Shown: positions 34,801 through 46,500 of the stretch, one piece after another
How positions within the stretch are numbered: the stretch's first letter is position 1
Layout of the letters: each line of letters opens with the position of its first letter
From: Straminergon stramineum
Lineage: Eukaryota; Streptophyta; Bryopsida; Hypnales; Calliergonaceae
Assembly (NCBI GenBank): GCA_963920665.1
Contig: OY987268.1
Location: 10,418,501 to 10,482,500, forward strand
Length of the DNA stretch: 64,000 nucleotides
Reading direction: 5' to 3'
Program-made: the position numbers and the translations under genes
Notes under the pieces: generated by a model
Told to the model about the DNA's origin: nothing
Database searches by the model: none
Seen by the model: only the letters and a program-made list of their open reading frames with translations

Positions 34801-36807
34801 TATAGAATGTGATAGAGAGTTGGAGGAGGTCCATGGCATTTTGTATCATAGTTGGAATATTGCAATGTTTTTGTAGCGAAGGGTAAAGATTTGCATTACT
34901 TGTCACTCATGTGAGTGACCCCTACAATCTCTGTATGACAGGATTTAGCATGTGGTTTTGCCTCTTAGTGGGGGGCATTTTTTATTTTGTAGATTTTCAT
35001 GTAGTAAATGTAGATTTTATGAATCTCTATGAAGTTAATACAATAGAATTAAGACAACCATTTACTTTATGCATTTACAATTGTATTTTGAGCATGTTTT
35101 AGGCTTCAAACATTGCGAAGTTATTGTTGTTGGTTCACCAAATATGCTCAAATAATTTCAAGTTTTGTTTTGTTTTTTCTGGGGTTTTTTTGGCTTCTCA
35201 CATTTCTAACCTCCTTGCATGTTGTTTTGTGTTGCATGGTGTATTACCATATGGATGGGATTGTGGTGCCTCATTTTTGTTCACATTCTCTTGGATTTGA
35301 AATTGTGAATGTTGTTAGTTTCTAGTTTATGTGAGTTGTTCTAGTCTTTGTTATGTTTTGTGTCCCTTCTTTTCTTATTTTGGTTTATGATTTGGAGATT
35401 CTCATGTGCTATATGCTTTATAATAGGAAGAAAGCATCAATTTATATTAAGTGCTTCAAATTGTGTTAGGTGAATGTTGTGATTGTAGTTAATGTGTTGT
35501 GTTTTTGTCTTTAATCTTTGTGTTTGCCTTTTTCACTTTACTTTTTTTTTGGTAACAAAGCAAAGATGCTGAAAATTGGCCCTCCTTTAGAATTCTAAGT
35601 ACTTATAGAGGGGCTTAAAATACCATGAATTAGAAAATTAAGTAATAATATTGACCATTTAAATGTTCATGGTCATCAAAATACCTCCCAGAATAAAAAC
35701 CCTAGCTGCACATGATGTATAAACCCCTACATGGAGTGCCCCCCCTAGACAACATGCCAAGGCACAAAAAGATTTTTGGAGTTCTAAGAATAATAAAAAT
35801 TGAAAAAAAATTCCAAATCATGGTGAACAAAACTAAGTTTTAGACAAGGCTCATTTTGAAATTAATTCTCTTTCAAATCATGACTAATTTTGTCTTCAAA
35901 CTTCTATGGTAATGTGTAGTATGTCGCACACTACAACTTTCATGTATCTACTTTTGGACTTTATCCATTGATGCTTATGGTATGGTTGTTCAAATAAAAA
36001 TGTTTCACATTTGTATTCCGTTTTGATTGTTACTATAAGTGGCATTCAAAGTTCAATTGCTAAATAAATTAAATGTTTTTGAATGTAGTGTAGAATTTTT
36101 TAGAATTAAATTTCAAAGTGAAAATTCTATTTGGGAAGTTTTAGTTACTTGTACAACATCAATGTGCTAATTGTGCCCTTTGGGAATGGTATGTATTGAC
36201 ATGGAAGTCCTACATGAGTAGCATGTTTGTTGACGTGGAAGTCATGCTTGCGGGGCAGGTTTTGCCTATGTGACATCATGCGTGACAAATTTTTGAATAA
36301 TAATAATTTTATCAAATCAAAAAATAAAATAATCAAAGAAGTATTGATTATCGTCTGAACTAAAATATCCTAACCAACATACATGAGTTGATTATGATGT
36401 GGGTTTAAACAATATTTTTTCTTATAGTGATTTAATCAAAATACTAAGTGAAGAAGTTGGTAACTTGCTAGTACGAATAGTCTACTCCATCTTTCAAATG
36501 AGAAGTCCTCCCTATCAATAATCTAAGTCAAATTGAATTTGAATCCCATGTAAGTGATGCCTAGAAGGAAAATAAATGGTTTAGACTCCATTTTGTTTGA
36601 GGTCAAAATATCCTTGTAAGATTGGTCAAAAGAAAACCAGATTGGAGGAAGACGAAGAAAGGGGAAAAAATGAATAAAATTGAAAGGAAAGAGAAGAAAA
36701 GAGAAAATTAAACCCCCCAAAAGAGAAATATAGTGTAACGGTAAAAGTAGAATAAAAATTAAACTTTAAAGTTTCAAGGTGTAAAACTAGTTGTAAAACT
36801 ATAAAAC
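28899..36807. other. AT-rich gene desert
   Basis: Nearly 8 kb of very AT-rich DNA without a supportable gene. 29388-29620 matches 48415-48597 in inverse orientation, with a TTAA-family-like terminus (TTTAATCCCTAAACGTCC) near 29378. 33240-33720 is a pyrimidine-rich stretch with recurring CTTGTAC/CTCTT words, which creates long but meaningless frames. Short C- and T-runs occur (32429, 33115, 35743). Confidence 0.4.
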
Positions 36808-36811
36808 TTAG

Positions 36812-37735
36812 ACAATAAAGGACAATAACATGTGTTTTTTGGCAACTTAGAAATTTTGGCTAGGTACTTGTGATTGGAGATTTTTATACTTTAGGTTGAA
36901 ATTTTAATAGAAGGTGGGGACTAGGAATATTTTTCATGTGCACTAAATTTCATGACATTTGGAAATATGAGTAAAAAGTTATGGCCAAATATGTTACTTT
37001 TTTGCCTTGGCGGTTAGTCTAGGCAAATAAAAAAACACTTTTTTCATAAAAAAAACTAGAAATTGGTATTCCAAGGTTACATGTATGTGGAAAGCTTTAG
37101 AACATTTTCTTTTGATCAATGAGTCCAAAGTTATGAAGAATTTTAGTTGCAGGCAATTATTCATTCTCTACTCTAAAATAAACTTTGAAGTTCTTTATTT
37201 TACTCAATTTTCAACTTTTTTTGAAAAAAATAAAATCGTTGGATGTAAATTGTTCATTACAACATTTCAACCATTAGAATTGGAGTTTTTCAATTCCATA
37301 ACTAAATTCTTAACAATTTTATATTATGAATCATTCTCTACTTCTTTCTACTTAATATTTTTTTCCCCATATATTGTACAATTCCAAATCATCTGAATTT
37401 TTTCAAGCATGTAGTCAACTTTCCTTGAAGAATGAATCTAAAGAAGCACCACCATTTTCGACATTTTTTCATGCAAATGTGAGCTTGTGAAGTGCAGCAG
37501 CCTAGGTTTTTGTTGGGCCCCCAAAAGGACTTATGTGAATTTGAAAGCTTATATCTTGCAATCTACATGGTGAAAATTTCTAAATTTTTTTCCACATCTT
37601 CTCAAACTAGCATACTACAAGAGCCTATGATTACATATATCCAAAAATGTTCTTTTTTTCTCAAATTTGGTACTTTAGCTAGAAATGATAATTTTGGAGC
37701 ACTTTTGGTGAACATAGTCAAGGAACTTGAGGGTT
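36812..37735 (+). mobile_element. TTAA-family element, copy T3 (decayed ends)
   Basis: Strong similarity to T1 runs from ATAAAGGACAATAACATGTG at the left through AGAAGGTGGGGA and CATAGTCAAGGAACTTGAGGG at the right. The flanking TTAA is mutated on the left (TTAG, 36808-36811) and is not clear on the right. It lies in the same orientation as T1. Confidence 0.5.
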
Positions 37736-38155
37736 TTCAAGTGTAAACAAAAGAAACTAAAGCAACACAATGCTAGGAAATTTGAAGAAGGCAAAGTACT
37801 CATGGAAGAAGTAAAAAATTCAGGGAAGTGGTACTTCTCATAAATGAAGTAACCGCGTAAAAGTTCTCAATTTTGTCATTTTAGTTTATCACAAGTTTTT
37901 TCTTACAAATTTGGAAGATAATATTCAAGAGATTTTCTTGAACCTACTAAAGGGAATTAGGATATGAAATTAGTAGGGGAAGCATCTTCAAACTTAGACA
38001 ATTTATGTTTAAAAAATGAATAAATAGTTATATGGAGTTTTAGACATGGAATGAACTCAAATTTAAATTTCCGATAGATACTCACGTACACACCTTGGAG
38101 AGGGTTACAAAAACATATAACACTTAAAAAACAAGAAAAAATTGAAGAAGATAGA
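37736..38155. other. intergenic, no feature recognised
   Basis: AT-rich DNA between copy T3 and element C2, with nothing supportable. Confidence 0.35.
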
Positions 38156-38337
38156 TTCTAATAGAAAACAATGTCACAATCAGTAAAAGCTAGTTGACAT
38201 TTTCTATGTTTTTTGACAAGAAATAGAAAATTTGCATTGATTACAACACAATTTTCAGAAATTTGTGTTCAATGGAACACAATTTCCAAAAAATGTTAAT
38301 TGTTTTTTGTTGACTGTGACACTATTTTCTACTAGTG
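38156..38337. mobile_element. CACTA-type miniature element C2
   Basis: The right end is CTACTAGTG. Inverted, it continues as TAGAAAATAGTGTCACAGTC, matched at the left by TAATAGAAAACAATGTCAC, where the first bases have decayed. The 3-bp repeat AGA flanks it (38153-38155 and 38338-38340). Length is 182 bp, with no coding sequence. Confidence 0.6.
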
Positions 38338-38340
38338 AGA

Positions 38341-39022
38341 GTAGGATTGTAGGATGAAGTTTGAACATTAATCAAGCAAGTTTTGGATGAAAACCCACAA
38401 CTTAGAATGAAATTTAGAAGAATTTCAAACTTCATATAGAATGAGCTATAAGATACTAAAATCTAGCAAGAGAAATGAAAAAGACTAAAATAACTAAAAG
38501 AAAACCTTGATTAAGGTTTCAATAATTTAAAATCATCCAAAATTTTAGGAGTCTTGAATTCATGTTCTAAGGAAGTTTCAATTAGCATTTTGGAATTGGA
38601 ATGAATTGGAATGTTTCAAGTGTTTGAAATTTTAAATCCTAGAACAAAACCCTTTAATTTCAAATCATACCACTGATAGGTCATACAATTTAATCTATAG
38701 AAGAGTAATTTGCAATTATAATTTTGATATAGATTGAAAGTTCTATATTTTCAAAGAAAGGAGTTTTTTAAACTATATAGCATTTAGAAAACAAGTAGAA
38801 TTGGATGAAATTTGGACACTTATTAAGTTATGTATTGGATGAAACAATATTACTTAGTGTGAAACTAATGAAAAAACAAATTTTCAGGAATAACCACGTA
38901 TTAGAGGTATAATTACAATAAAAAGTACCAAAAAAAATAGAAGAAAACCTTAGATGAAGTTTCAATAATCTAAAGTGATTCAAATCTTTGAACTCCTCTA
39001 ACTCATGCTAAGAATGTCAAAT
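38341..39022. other. intergenic, no feature recognised
   Basis: AT-rich DNA. Two similar segments (about 38480-38560 and 38930-39000, both with AAAACCTTGATTAAGG/AAAACCTTAGATGAAG and TTTCAATAAT) suggest a small diverged duplication. Confidence 0.35.
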
Positions 39023-39918
39023 CACTAAAAGAAAAAGTAAAGTGTCCATTACAACCGGTTAAATAATGACTAAAAGTCCTACACGATTATCTTGCAACTA
39101 CAACCATTGTTATTGGCACCAAAGCTTACCTATACATTGTTTTAGTTGCAAAGTAGTCGTAGAATGAAGTGTAGGATTATAGAGTTACAATAGAGTTCAA
39201 ATTCAAAATTAATGTGAGCTATTTTCATTTGAAGGCCATATTCATTATATTGAGACTTTTCGCAGTCTCACTTTTATTTTCGACTCAAAGATAAATTGCT
39301 TTATCTCTTTACTAGTATTTTTTTATAAATAGCTAACAACACCAACTTTTAGAATTTCATTATAGGATCACTGTTGGAACATTATTTATTTTTGGTTTCA
39401 ATTACTATTTTTTTAAATGAATTTTTCAATAACTAGCATTTTGTCTCAAAATCTGCAAAAAGTCTCAATATAACAAATATAGCCATATCCAATATTCATC
39501 ACAATTATCAATGTGGACAAGTCTATGCTTTGTGAAATCCGTTGTATTGATGTGTAGTTGCAAAAAAACAAAATTTGATTAGAAAATTAGAAAATTGCAA
39601 TTTTAAAATGAGTGTGGTTTTCCCAATTGTCTTATATCAATTGTCAAAAGTACCATTAATACAAGACTTGTAAGTTGCTGTGCTCTTATGTAATGAATTT
39701 TATTAATAGAATTCTAAGATTTCTACAATTTGAAGATTCTATAGTTTATAGATTTCTACAATATACTAATTCCTATGGTCTATAGAAATCTAGAAATATT
39801 TAAAATTTTTAAAATTATAAAGATTCCTAAACAAGTGAAATCTATAAATACCAATATTTGAAATTTTAAAATCTAGAAAATAAATTAGATCTAAAATTTT
39901 GAAATCTACAAATCATTG

Positions 39919-41323
39919 CAATAGTAGAAAATTCAGTGTCCAAATCAATAGAGAAGTGTTGATATTTTTTGTTGTTTTGGACATGTTGTACTGGACAATA
40001 ATCAACAAAAATCTGTTGATTTTTTTTTTGATTTGGTCAAATAAAAAATGAAAAAAAATAAAAAATAAAAAATTTCCATTGCCCGACAATATTTTCCACT
40101 GTCCAATAATTTTGGACAACAAAACTGCTTTTTCTGCTACTTGACACCTCTAGGTAGCCAAGCCACTCACCCACGGTTGCACCATGAGGGTTCAAACTTG
40201 AGACCTCTCACTTAGCAATTCAACACTTTAACCAACTCACCACCATTAAATTTCAATGAACAAAGTGTCATTTTTTTCTTACATATATAGTTACAATTTG
40301 GTGTTTTGGAACTCAGCAGACTTTGGAGGCCATTTTATTATAGTAGAATAACTTTTTTCAAAATACTTTGAACTAAAAAAAGTTGTAAAACCAAACTAAC
40401 TTTTGTTTCCAAAAATCTGTTTGAGATTTTTGAGCCTCCATTCAAAAGTTATAGACAAAATTCAGAGTGGAGTAGCCAGGAATATAAATGGCCGCCAAAG
40501 TTTGTTGAATTTAAAAAAAAAATATTTGTGAATGATTAAGTTAAAAAAATTTCATAGGACATAGAACTTCAACCATGGTGTTTTAAATGTTGCCCAAATG
40601 AGGGTATTTTAAATGTTTTAAGTGTTTTGAAAGTCACAATTGTGTGCTTTGATGCCTTCTAACTTTAGGAATTATGTATACAATCTTGTTGAGAGTTTGT
40701 ATAAAGAATTTCAAACCAATTGGATCTATTTGTTATGGGTACCCCAAATTGCCCAAAACTAAAAAAAATCACATTTTGGGAAATAACTTTTTGATCGCAA
40801 ATTGAATTGATCAAAACAATTCTAGGTATTAGCTTGATAGTGAAACACAAGTTTATTAAAAATTTCACATCTTGTACAAGAATTGTATTCAACAAATATT
40901 ATATCAAGAAGAGCCTACTCAAAAGTGAAAAATGGTTTAAAATCATGACTTAGTGGTTTTGAGGGTTAATTTATTATTTGGCATCAATGTCCCAACCTTG
41001 CTCTATTGTTATGGTATAAGAACATTACATTCCAAAATCTTATAAATATACAAAGTCAAGTCCATAAATTGCAAAAGATTTCAATAGATTCTAACAAATT
41101 CCAATAATTTTCAAAAGATTTCAATAGATTCTAAAAGGATTCTAGATTCCTTAAAATTTTGTTGATTTCGTCATCACTCTATTCAAATCAACAAAAAATA
41201 GGTAGCAATTTGTTGATTTTTACAAAAAGTTCAAAAATCAATGAAATCAGTCATCGTAGTGCCCCGAACAATAGAAATCAATTGATTTTTTTGTTGATTT
41301 GGTTATGATTTTCTACTAGTGAA
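39919..41323. mobile_element. CACTA-type element C4 nested in C3
   Basis: The left end CAATAGTAGAAAAT and the inverted right end CACTAGTAGAAAAT bound about 1.4 kb inserted in C3, where the related element C5 has none. The flank ATTG precedes it and occurs again just after it, suggesting a TTG duplication with a ragged right edge. Internal inverted words (AATCAACAAAAA and its inverse) occur near both ends. It carries the SINE at 40137-40250. Confidence 0.5.
40137..40250 (-). mobile_element. tRNA-derived SINE with Pol III boxes
   Basis: On the minus strand TGGTGAGTTGG (40232-40242) fits an A box and GTTTGAACCC (40188-40197) fits a B box, at a spacing typical of tRNA-type promoters. The downstream part (GGTGCAACCGTGGG) resembles the body of plant SINEs. 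It does not fold as a real tRNA with a clear anticodon stem, so a SINE is preferred. Its 3' end and target duplication are not resolved. Confidence 0.55.
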
Positions 41324-41689
41324 TTGAGATCAAAATTTTAAAATCTATACAATCTACGTGATAGTGAATGCTACATTAAGAACCATGTAAAGAGTATGTT
41401 GATGAAGTTCCAACCAAGTTGTTAGATGAGAAACAATTTCATTGTTCTTTATGACTACATTTCCAAGAATGACTTGTCCATTGGCAACCATATAAGAAGA
41501 GTACATCAATGAAGTTCTAACAAGGTTGTTAGATGAGAAACAACCTCATTATTCTTTGTGACTACATTTCCAAGAATGACTTGTCTACAACGACTGTAAA
41601 TCCCAAAATTTGTACAAGGTGCAAATATCCCAAGCAACTAAAAAAGCAATAGTTCTTGCAATAAAAAATACCTTCATTTTCTTCTAGTG

Positions 41690-42230
41690 GCTTAGGGAAT
41701 GTGGGATCTTTTTGGAATCTAAACAAGACAATCTACACATTTGAAATTTGAAAATCAAGAGCAAAACAAGTTGACTTTGAACAAGACTAACTACAGATTA
41801 TAGAGATCCATAGAGGAGTAAATCATTCATGTATGAAACTTTAAACTTTAGAAGTTAGAATTTGAATCTTGTAGTAGTATGTTTAACCTATCCAGAATCA
41901 TAAAGACTTATGTAACCAAATACAATATTGTAAGAGATGAATGTGGATGAAGCTAGACTAAGAATTACATCTTTTTTGGATCATTTTGTTGCTAGATTGC
42001 ACTAGAAAAAAATAATTTGGCTAATAAATGGAAGCAAATTGTGAAGCTTTTAGCCAAAAAAACTTCAAATTATAAAAAAACCTTGGATGAAATTGCAAGA
42101 GTGTGGATGAAAACAAAATTATGGATGTGTAATATATGTGCTAATGTGATATTTTCTATGCAATATGTGGATGATTGTTGAAATTTGAAGCAGCACTATG
42201 ACATTTTATTTCGTCACTTTAGCCTTTTAT
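41690..42230. other. intergenic, no feature recognised
   Basis: AT-rich DNA without a gene; it ends at a marked change to GC-richer sequence near 42240. Confidence 0.35.
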
Positions 42231-43620
42231 AAAAAGTGGAAGAAAAAGCCCTGCGAAGAATCATCCAAAACACCCAGTAGAAGAATAACCTTCGAAATCA
42301 AATAGAGAGAAAAATCATAAATCCAAATCGACTTTGGCACATCGTTGCTCACTGCGTACATTCTTTCGGCGCTAGTATGCCGCAAATTTGGGCTTGTGTG
42401 TGACTACTCGGCAGCTTTGGCCCTACGATCTCACCAAGCAGTTGGTGGAACCACCACTCCGAGCGCCATGGTTCAATCCGGTGCAAGTGCATTACCGTAT
42501 CTGTCGTCGTTGTGAACATGCCAATATTGTGGGGTTTGCGCTGGGCAATTCATGCGTGAGGACGCATGTTACGTCCGAATTCCCACCCAAGCATGCAGTG
42601 CTTGAAGTACAAAGTGTATCTTGAGGAGAAATCGACGAATTTAAGGTCATGAGAACTTCGAACCCCATATCGTGTCCCTCTTCTGTTCATTCATTTCACT
42701 GTCGTTTGGGTTACGGGTGTTGCTACAGTCTGTATCTGTTCTTGTAAGCACCGGGACTCATCCAGCCATGATCGTTTGTGGCCCGTATCTGCAGACGGTT
42801 AAGTATCCATGTGCCGCAGACAAAGGGTGTCTGGTCTTGCAACTTGGTGCAGTACGAAGTAGCGCTGAGGCGAGGAGCGAGTGGGAGTTTTGAACTCGGG
42901 AGGCCTCATGATCCGTCACAGACGTCAGAGGAGGGATGCGCGGGGGCAAAGTCAACCTGTACCACGGAGAGGCGCATGAGAAGTTGTCGACCGTCTACTA
43001 ATTTGCTACTCCCGGAGACCTCTTTACTTTGTAGAGTAATTCGCAGAGGTGTTAATTTTTGATAAATCACTGAATGACACTGGACTCCTTAGGCTACAAA
43101 CTTTTGACGCTGCAACCTCTGTAAAACTTGAGACCCACTTTCGATTTTTTCTTGTACTATACAGTACATTACATATGAACGACTTCTTTTTGCTCCAAAG
43201 TGCAGAGAGGCTTCTACCTCCGGGGATGCATTGAGGGGTTTTCTTGGAGCAATGAGTAGGAAGGTCCGTTGAGGATCTATGCCTCACCTTCTGCCAGTTA
43301 GGAAGGGAACCCGCAGAAGTCATATCCCACCGTGCGCGAGGCGGGAGAGTGTCTAGCGTCATACCGTAATTGTGTAGAGGAAACTCCGCGCCATCTTAGT
43401 CTGACACAGAGCGCTGCCATGTCCTCTCCTCAGGCGATCCCACGAACGTGCCGTGTTCAGCAGACACTTGGCAGTTTGGCTGTCCTTACCGTATGTTCCT
43501 GACTCGCTCGTCACCAGCTACGGTCTTTTTTCTCGTGATCACAAAACATCTGCTGAACATGGCGGCCTGACAAGTTTTCTGAAAATGAGCATGGTGATTG
43601 CATTTGCTTCCATAAAAGGG
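42231..43620. other. GC-richer island of unknown role
   Basis: Composition shifts from AT-rich to about balanced and resembles the leader DNA of the XRI1-like gene. Frames of 60-112 codons overlap on both strands without a recognised domain or consistent splice pattern. It could be the first exon/promoter of a gene whose body is lost, a non-coding transcript or an old insertion. I cannot choose. Confidence 0.3.
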
Positions 43621-46500
43621 ATCATGAAATAAAGGCTTCACAAATTTTCGAGAAAAAAAACTCCCCTACACGCATTGGAGAACGTGTGTTTTGGTCTACA
43701 TCTGGCAAGAGAACTCCATAATCCGCCCACGACGCTCTACAGTTTGTTTTTTCCGTGAGATTCCAACGCATTGCATCGCCATCGCTACGGCTAGATTTCC
43801 GAATTCTTTCCATATTGTGAACCCCCCAAAATCGTTCCCCCGTATGCGCCGACTACGGTAGTCACTCCTATGGAGCCCCCACTGACGTTTCAGGGTTAAC
43901 TTAACCACTGAGATATGAGGACCAAAGTGTTGCAATTGTTGCAAATAGATGTTTCTGCCTTAATGGACACGTCTATGCAGAGTATCAGATCCAATAAATA
44001 CACACTTGTGTAGAACCTTAACAGAAGTACTGAAAAATGAAGGTAATTAGTATCTTGCAAAGAATGTTGGCACAATATTACAAAGCAACCTCTCCAAGTG
44101 ATGTGTTATTCTACAGATTTGATGAAGATGATCTTTAGGAGACACAGGCTCTAAAACCTGTGCAATACATCCTAGTTTCTGGGGGGAATGCTGGCATCCA
44201 TGTAAAATTGCAAGAAAGTCTGATCAGCCACCAGAAAAATGATCGGATGGAGAAGCAAATGTCAATTTTGTTACATTGGCGGAGTTCCACAACAGTTTGG
44301 CACTTTTCAGGACGCGCAATAAGAAAAGCAAATCTATACCTGATCTCATTCATAAATCTATAGGTAAATTTTAGAGCTTTGTGAAGATGACTGCCACAAT
44401 CTAACAAAATGGACGACAACAGAAACTGTCATATTTGGAATTAAAGACTCCAATGCTCTCGGTACGTGCCTGTTAGAAGATGCACTGAAGTTCAATGCAA
44501 AGATATGGAAAATTATAAGCCTCTGTCTGGGTAGCCCTTGTAGTTGGAATGTCATCATGTAATGCCTCGCTTTTCAATTCATTTGAGGAGGAAAGTTTTA
44601 TTTCTCACCTTGCGCTGTAATGGCAGTATTCCACAGTGCCAGAATTGTGACAAATGGGTCCCCAAGCCCTCACCGAAGCTCTGAAATCTAGTGCACAGAT
44701 GTCTAATAACAGCCACAGGTGTAGATCTGAAGTTTAAATCACTAGAACAATTGAAAATGCGCCAGTTTCACTGAAATCTAACATTTATTCTTAAAAATGA
44801 GGTTCTGTGAGATACACTCGATGGATGCGAAGTTAAATTCTGAAGAATTTATCAATCCTGGCACCTGCTTAACTCATGAAGTAGTTTCTTGTCAAGATTT
44901 GGATGACCAGTGGCGCTGAGCCATGCACCTAAGCCAGCATTGAAAATTTCTGTTGAAATAACATAAGAAAGCCATTTGAAATATAAACACATATGTCCTA
45001 GTTTCTACCAACTAGGAGAAAAACAGAACATCGCAATGTTAGTTTTTAAAAATACTCCGTATCTTTTAGCATGAGTCAAGAAGCAAAGGAAGTGACTGCA
45101 GGCATTAGCAAGCAATGATATTCTTCCAAGCCATTTGGAGGAAAATGGGAATAGACTAACTGGGCCTCATAACTCTCCAAGTCTCTTCACCAGCAAGCAG
45201 AGAATGTTTCCAGGAGGTGGGAATTACTTACACTGATTATGATGAGAACAGATATATAATCCGTGTAATGGTCAATCTCGTGAAAATAGGGGCATTTCCA
45301 GGCAACAGAATTGTGACATTCATCTATGCAAAAGACTAGGACTGGTATAGATTTTTGCTTCAGGCCGACTTTGTCTCCTGAAAAGAGCCCAAGTTATGGA
45401 ATTCCTCCAATTTAACAAAATTGACGTTATGCTCTGTGGTGACAATAGGCAGAATATTTATGCCCATGCACTGCCTAGCTCCCAGACTTCCACCTGTGAA
45501 GTCCAGTGATCAATCGTATGTATTCAAAAATATATGGCGTGTTTCAGAGCATCAAAATTGTCACATCCAAGTGCAAAAAACTCTAAAAAATAGGACTTAT
45601 GTAGATCTAAGGCTCAGGACCAGCATCTGGACAAGTGTCAATTTTTCCATTTCCACAAAATATGGCAATTGGAGCAGTTCATCCATGACAATTGGAACAG
45701 AACAGTGGAAAATTTGCAGTATGTCACTCTAATGCGTACACTGATTGGCAGCCACGATCGATAAGCTAGAAATCAGTCAAATTCATATGAATTTTATAAT
45801 GAGAGGTAAGCTAAGTATACCAAAGACCAGCAAACTACGACTATGTACCAGAATCGTATATTTAGGGACATCAAATGTACAATAATAGTACATTTTGGGT
45901 GCTCTATTGCGTCTAGGTATACTTCCCTTACTTACAAACTGTCTAATTCGTTTGCAACGATTTTGAATTCGATTTGATACAACCGGCATTAATGATTGTC
46001 GCAGGGCGAGCTCCTTTCTTCAACTCCTAGCTTGCTTACCCAACTTGCTGCTCTACGTCGGAGCGTCTAATTGTTGACGGCCATGGATCAAGTCCTTGAG
46101 CCTGTGCTCAATTGAATCTTCACACTTGTTCAATTGGTCTAGATAGACTTGTACATTCATAATTTTAAATAACGAAGTTCAGAGTGCCAAAATTGTGATG
46201 TGGAAGTGACCAAGCTCAAAAACTAGAACTGGCTTAGATCTCAAGGTTCGTAGGACTGTAACAACCGTGACCAGTCATTGAAATCCGCCATCTTAAAGAA
46301 TATGCGGTTCTGCTCAGGAATGAAATCTCTCTATTTGCATAGTGGCCGATCACCCCGACTGAATTCCACAACTTGATGAATTTGATATCTAGAGCTCTGA
46401 CTTACAGTCTGTTAATCCAGTAATGTGCATATGATGTGCAAGTTATGTGTACGAGTGGATCACGAAATAGAACTAGGTTTCTCTTCCTGTTAAGTTCAGA
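43621..46500 (+). repeat. diverged repeat units around an AATTGTGACA core
   Basis: A loosely conserved unit recurs near 44633, 45304, 45545 and 46177. Each copy carries GTGCCAAAATTGTGACAT-like sequence followed 40-60 bp later by a GTAGATCT-like word. Copies are irregularly spaced and strongly diverged, so this is either an ancient tandem array or a set of related insertions. No gene is supported. Confidence 0.35.

Larger units (their letters stand above)
39023..41689. mobile_element. CACTA-type element C3, interrupted by C4
   Basis: The left end is CACTAAAAGAAAAA and the right end TTTTCTTCTAGTG. The interior matches C5 (52555-53693) block by block: 39130-39250, 39625-39760 and 41400-41600. 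It is larger than C5 because C4 lies inside it. The three bases on each flank do not match (AAT versus GCT), so one end may be rearranged. No transposase frame is visible. Confidence 0.6.

Noticed and set aside
40188..40242. Possible tRNA gene on the minus strand
   Set aside because: Boxes A and B are present, but no proper acceptor pairing or anticodon loop could be drawn; a SINE explains it better.
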